Positions 14,671 to 16,423 of a DNA stretch of 16,423 nt are shown here, in pieces. Position 1 is the stretch's first letter; every line of letters begins with the position of its first letter. The DNA lies in NCBI GenBank assembly GCA_017996075.1, contig JAGOHQ010000003.1, positions 1 through 16,423 on the forward strand, given 5' to 3'. Both the position numbers and the translations under genes were made by a program. Below the pieces are notes generated by a model. It had not been told where the DNA came from and did no database searches. It worked only from the letters and a program-made list of their open reading frames with translations. The DNA is from Aliarcobacter sp. Its GTDB lineage: Bacteria; Campylobacterota; Campylobacteria; Campylobacterales; Arcobacteraceae.

Positions 14671-16422
14671 TTGAGAACACATTATAATACAAGTGTAAAA
14701 GAGAATTTAATAGGTCAAAAAGTTACTGTTGCTGGTTGGGTTAATAGCAGACGAGATCACGGTGGAATTATTTTTATAGATTTAAGAGATAAAAGTGGTT
14801 TAGTTCAGCTTGTTGCTGATCCACAAGATTGTAAAGATGCTTTAATTGTTGCTGAAACTGTAAGAGATGAGTATGTTTTAATTGCAACTGGAACTGTAAG
14901 AGCAAGAGGTGAAGGATTAGAAAATCCAAACTTAGAGACTGGAAAAATTGAGATTATTTTAGAAAATCTTATTATTGAAAATAGATCTAAAGCTATGCCT
15001 TTTGATATAAATGATGAAAAAGTAAATGATGAGATAAAACTAAGAAATAGATTTTTAGAGCTTAGAAGTAAAAAATCTTTTGATATTTTCCAATTAAGAA
15101 GTAAAGCTACTATTCAAGCTAGAAATACACTTGATGAGTTAGGATTTTTAGATGTTGAAACTCCAATTCTTACAAAATCAACTCCAGAAGGAGCAAGAGA
15201 TTATTTAGTTCCATCAAGAGTTCATGCAGGTGAGTTTTATGCACTTCCTCAATCTCCACAACTATTCAAACAACTTTTAATGGTTGCTGGATTTGATAGA
15301 TATTTTCAAATTGCAAAATGTTTTAGAGATGAAGATTTAAGAGCAGATAGACAACCTGAATTTACTCAAATAGATGTTGAGATGAGTTTTTGTACTCAAG
15401 AGGATGTTATAGCTGTTGCTGAGAAATTAATCTATGATATATTTACAAAATGTGGTAAAAAAATTCCATCATCTTTTAGAAGAATGAAATATAGTGAAGC
15501 AATGGAGAGTTATGGTAGTGATAAGCCTGATTTAAGATTTGATATGCCTTTAATTGATGTTATTGATATTTTTGAAAAATCAACAAACGAAATATTTACA
15601 GATATTGCAAAAGATAAGAAAAATAATAGAATAAAAGCATTAAGATGTCCAAATGGGGATAATATCTTCTCAAAAAGACAGATGAAAGGTTTTGAAGATT
15701 ATGTAAGAAAATTTGGAGCAAAAGGGCTTGGATATTTCCAAATGAAAGAAGATGGACTTAAAGGTCCACTTACAAAATTCTTTAGTGAAGCTGATTTAGA
15801 AGAGATTGTAAAAGTTACAAATCTTGAAGTTGGAGATGTAGTATTCTTTGGAGCAGGGGATAAAAAAACTGTTTGGGATTATATGGGAAGATTTAGACTA
15901 TTTTTAGCTAATGAGATGAATATTATTCCAGCAGACACATATGAGTTTTTATGGGTTGTAGATTTCCCTATGTTTGAAGTTGAAGATGGAAGAACAAAAG
16001 CACTTCACCATCCATTTACAATGCCAAAAGATTTAAATAAAGAGGATTTAGAAGAGATTGAATCAATTGCTTATGATATTGTTTTAAATGGAACTGAAAT
16101 GGGTGGTGGAAGTATAAGAATTCACAAAGAAGAGATTCAAAGTAAAGTATTTGAACTAATGGGAATTAGTCAGGAGGAAGCAAAAGAAAAGTTTGGATTC
16201 TTACTTGATGCTTTACAATATGGAGCACCATCTCATGGAGGATTTGCATTAGGTCTTGATAGAATGATAATGTTACTTGCTGGAACTGATTCTATTAGAG
16301 ATGTTATAGCATTTCCAAAAACTCAAAAAGCTCAATGTCTATTAACTCAAGCTCCATCAAGCGTTGATGAAGCTCAATTAAAAGAGTTACATATTCGTGT
16401 GAGAAAAAGTGTAGAAAGCTAA
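14671..16422 (+). CDS. aspS: Aspartyl-tRNA synthetase, probably non-discriminating (Asp/Asn)
   Basis: This complete 583-residue bacterial-type AspRS has an N-terminal OB-fold anticodon-binding domain (1 to about 105). The class II catalytic core contains [14 protein letters not shown] (171-184), motif 2 [16 protein letters not shown] (218-233) and motif 3 GLDR (528-531). The GAD insertion domain lies at about 285-410. It charges tRNA-Asp with aspartate. L83 and L88 in [10 protein letters not shown] correspond in spacing to the leucine pair reported for the relaxed Helicobacter pylori enzyme, so it may also charge tRNA-Asn for GatCAB amidation (inference). The TTG start has TGGAG seven bases upstream. 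No in-frame ATG gives a full OB fold; an ATG at 14658 is out of frame. Confidence 0.95.
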   Translation: MRTHYNTSVKENLIGQKVTVAGWVNSRRDHGGIIFIDLRDKSGLVQLVADPQDCKDALIVAETVRDEYVLIATGTVRARGEGLENPNLETGKIEIILENLIIENRSKAMPFDINDEKVNDEIKLRNRFLELRSKKSFDIFQLRSKATIQARNTLDELGFLDVETPILTKSTPEGARDYLVPSRVHAGEFYALPQSPQLFKQLLMVAGFDRYFQIAKCFRDEDLRADRQPEFTQIDVEMSFCTQEDVIAVAEKLIYDIFTKCGKKIPSSFRRMKYSEAMESYGSDKPDLRFDMPLIDVIDIFEKSTNEIFTDIAKDKKNNRIKALRCPNGDNIFSKRQMKGFEDYVRKFGAKGLGYFQMKEDGLKGPLTKFFSEADLEEIVKVTNLEVGDVVFFGAGDKKTVWDYMGRFRLFLANEMNIIPADTYEFLWVVDFPMFEVEDGRTKALHHPFTMPKDLNKEDLEEIESIAYDIVLNGTEMGGGSIRIHKEEIQSKVFELMGISQEEAKEKFGFLLDALQYGAPSHGGFALGLDRMIMLLAGTDSIRDVIAFPKTQKAQCLLTQAPSSVDEAQLKELHIRVRKSVES

Positions 16423-16423
16423 T

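Noticed and set aside
1..16423. tRNA genes, CRISPR arrays, insertion sequences or phage genes
   Set aside because: No cloverleaf, regularly spaced repeats, transposase or integrase was seen; the gaps are too short and nearly all of the window is accounted for by housekeeping genes.

Overview
The window looks like a chromosomal segment of a Campylobacterota bacterium close to Arcobacter/Aliarcobacter. This rests on the very AT-rich, A/T-ending codon use, the gene order, the zinc-type S14, the CJM1_0395-type HExxH protein and the style of AspRS; no database search was possible. Every supported gene is on the + strand and no stretch longer than 235 bases lacks a gene.

Layout. 1-684: C-terminal part of a MurF-type peptidoglycan ligase, cut by the window edge. 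693-1181: a HIT-family nucleotide hydrolase/transferase. 1229-1855: a SprA-related putative metalloprotease, probably expressed from its own promoter as a leaderless mRNA. 1856-2090: the largest intergenic region, with AT-rich inverted repeats, a consensus sigma-70 promoter with a GC-rich discriminator, and a short leader that can fold into two hairpins. 2091-12701: a combined S10 and spc ribosomal protein operon (rpsJ, rplC, rplD, rplW, rplB, rpsS, rplV, rpsC, rplP, rpmC, rpsQ, rplN, rplX, rplE, rpsN, rpsH, rplF, rplR, rpsE, rplO, secY, map, infA), with gaps of 0-19 bases or short overlaps, ending in a 14-bp terminator hairpin. 12781-14626: a 4Fe-4S uracil-DNA-glycosylase-like protein with altered active-site motifs, then an unknown lipoprotein starting at TTG. 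14671-16422: complete aspS, also starting at TTG, with its own promoter.

The large operon makes most ribosomal proteins of the S10/spc group together with the SecY translocon channel, methionine aminopeptidase and initiation factor IF1, so it couples ribosome supply with export, N-terminal processing and initiation. The alpha-operon genes (rpsM, rpsK, rpsD, rpoA, rplQ) and rpmJ do not follow infA; they must lie elsewhere if present.

Most of the window is ordinary housekeeping DNA and I see no new defence or mobile system. The points most worth a second look are the S10 leader structure and promoter, two apparently leaderless genes, the degenerate UDG-like protein, the non-ATG starts at infA, the lipoprotein and aspS, a perfect hairpin early in secY, and a leucine pair in AspRS suggesting a non-discriminating enzyme.
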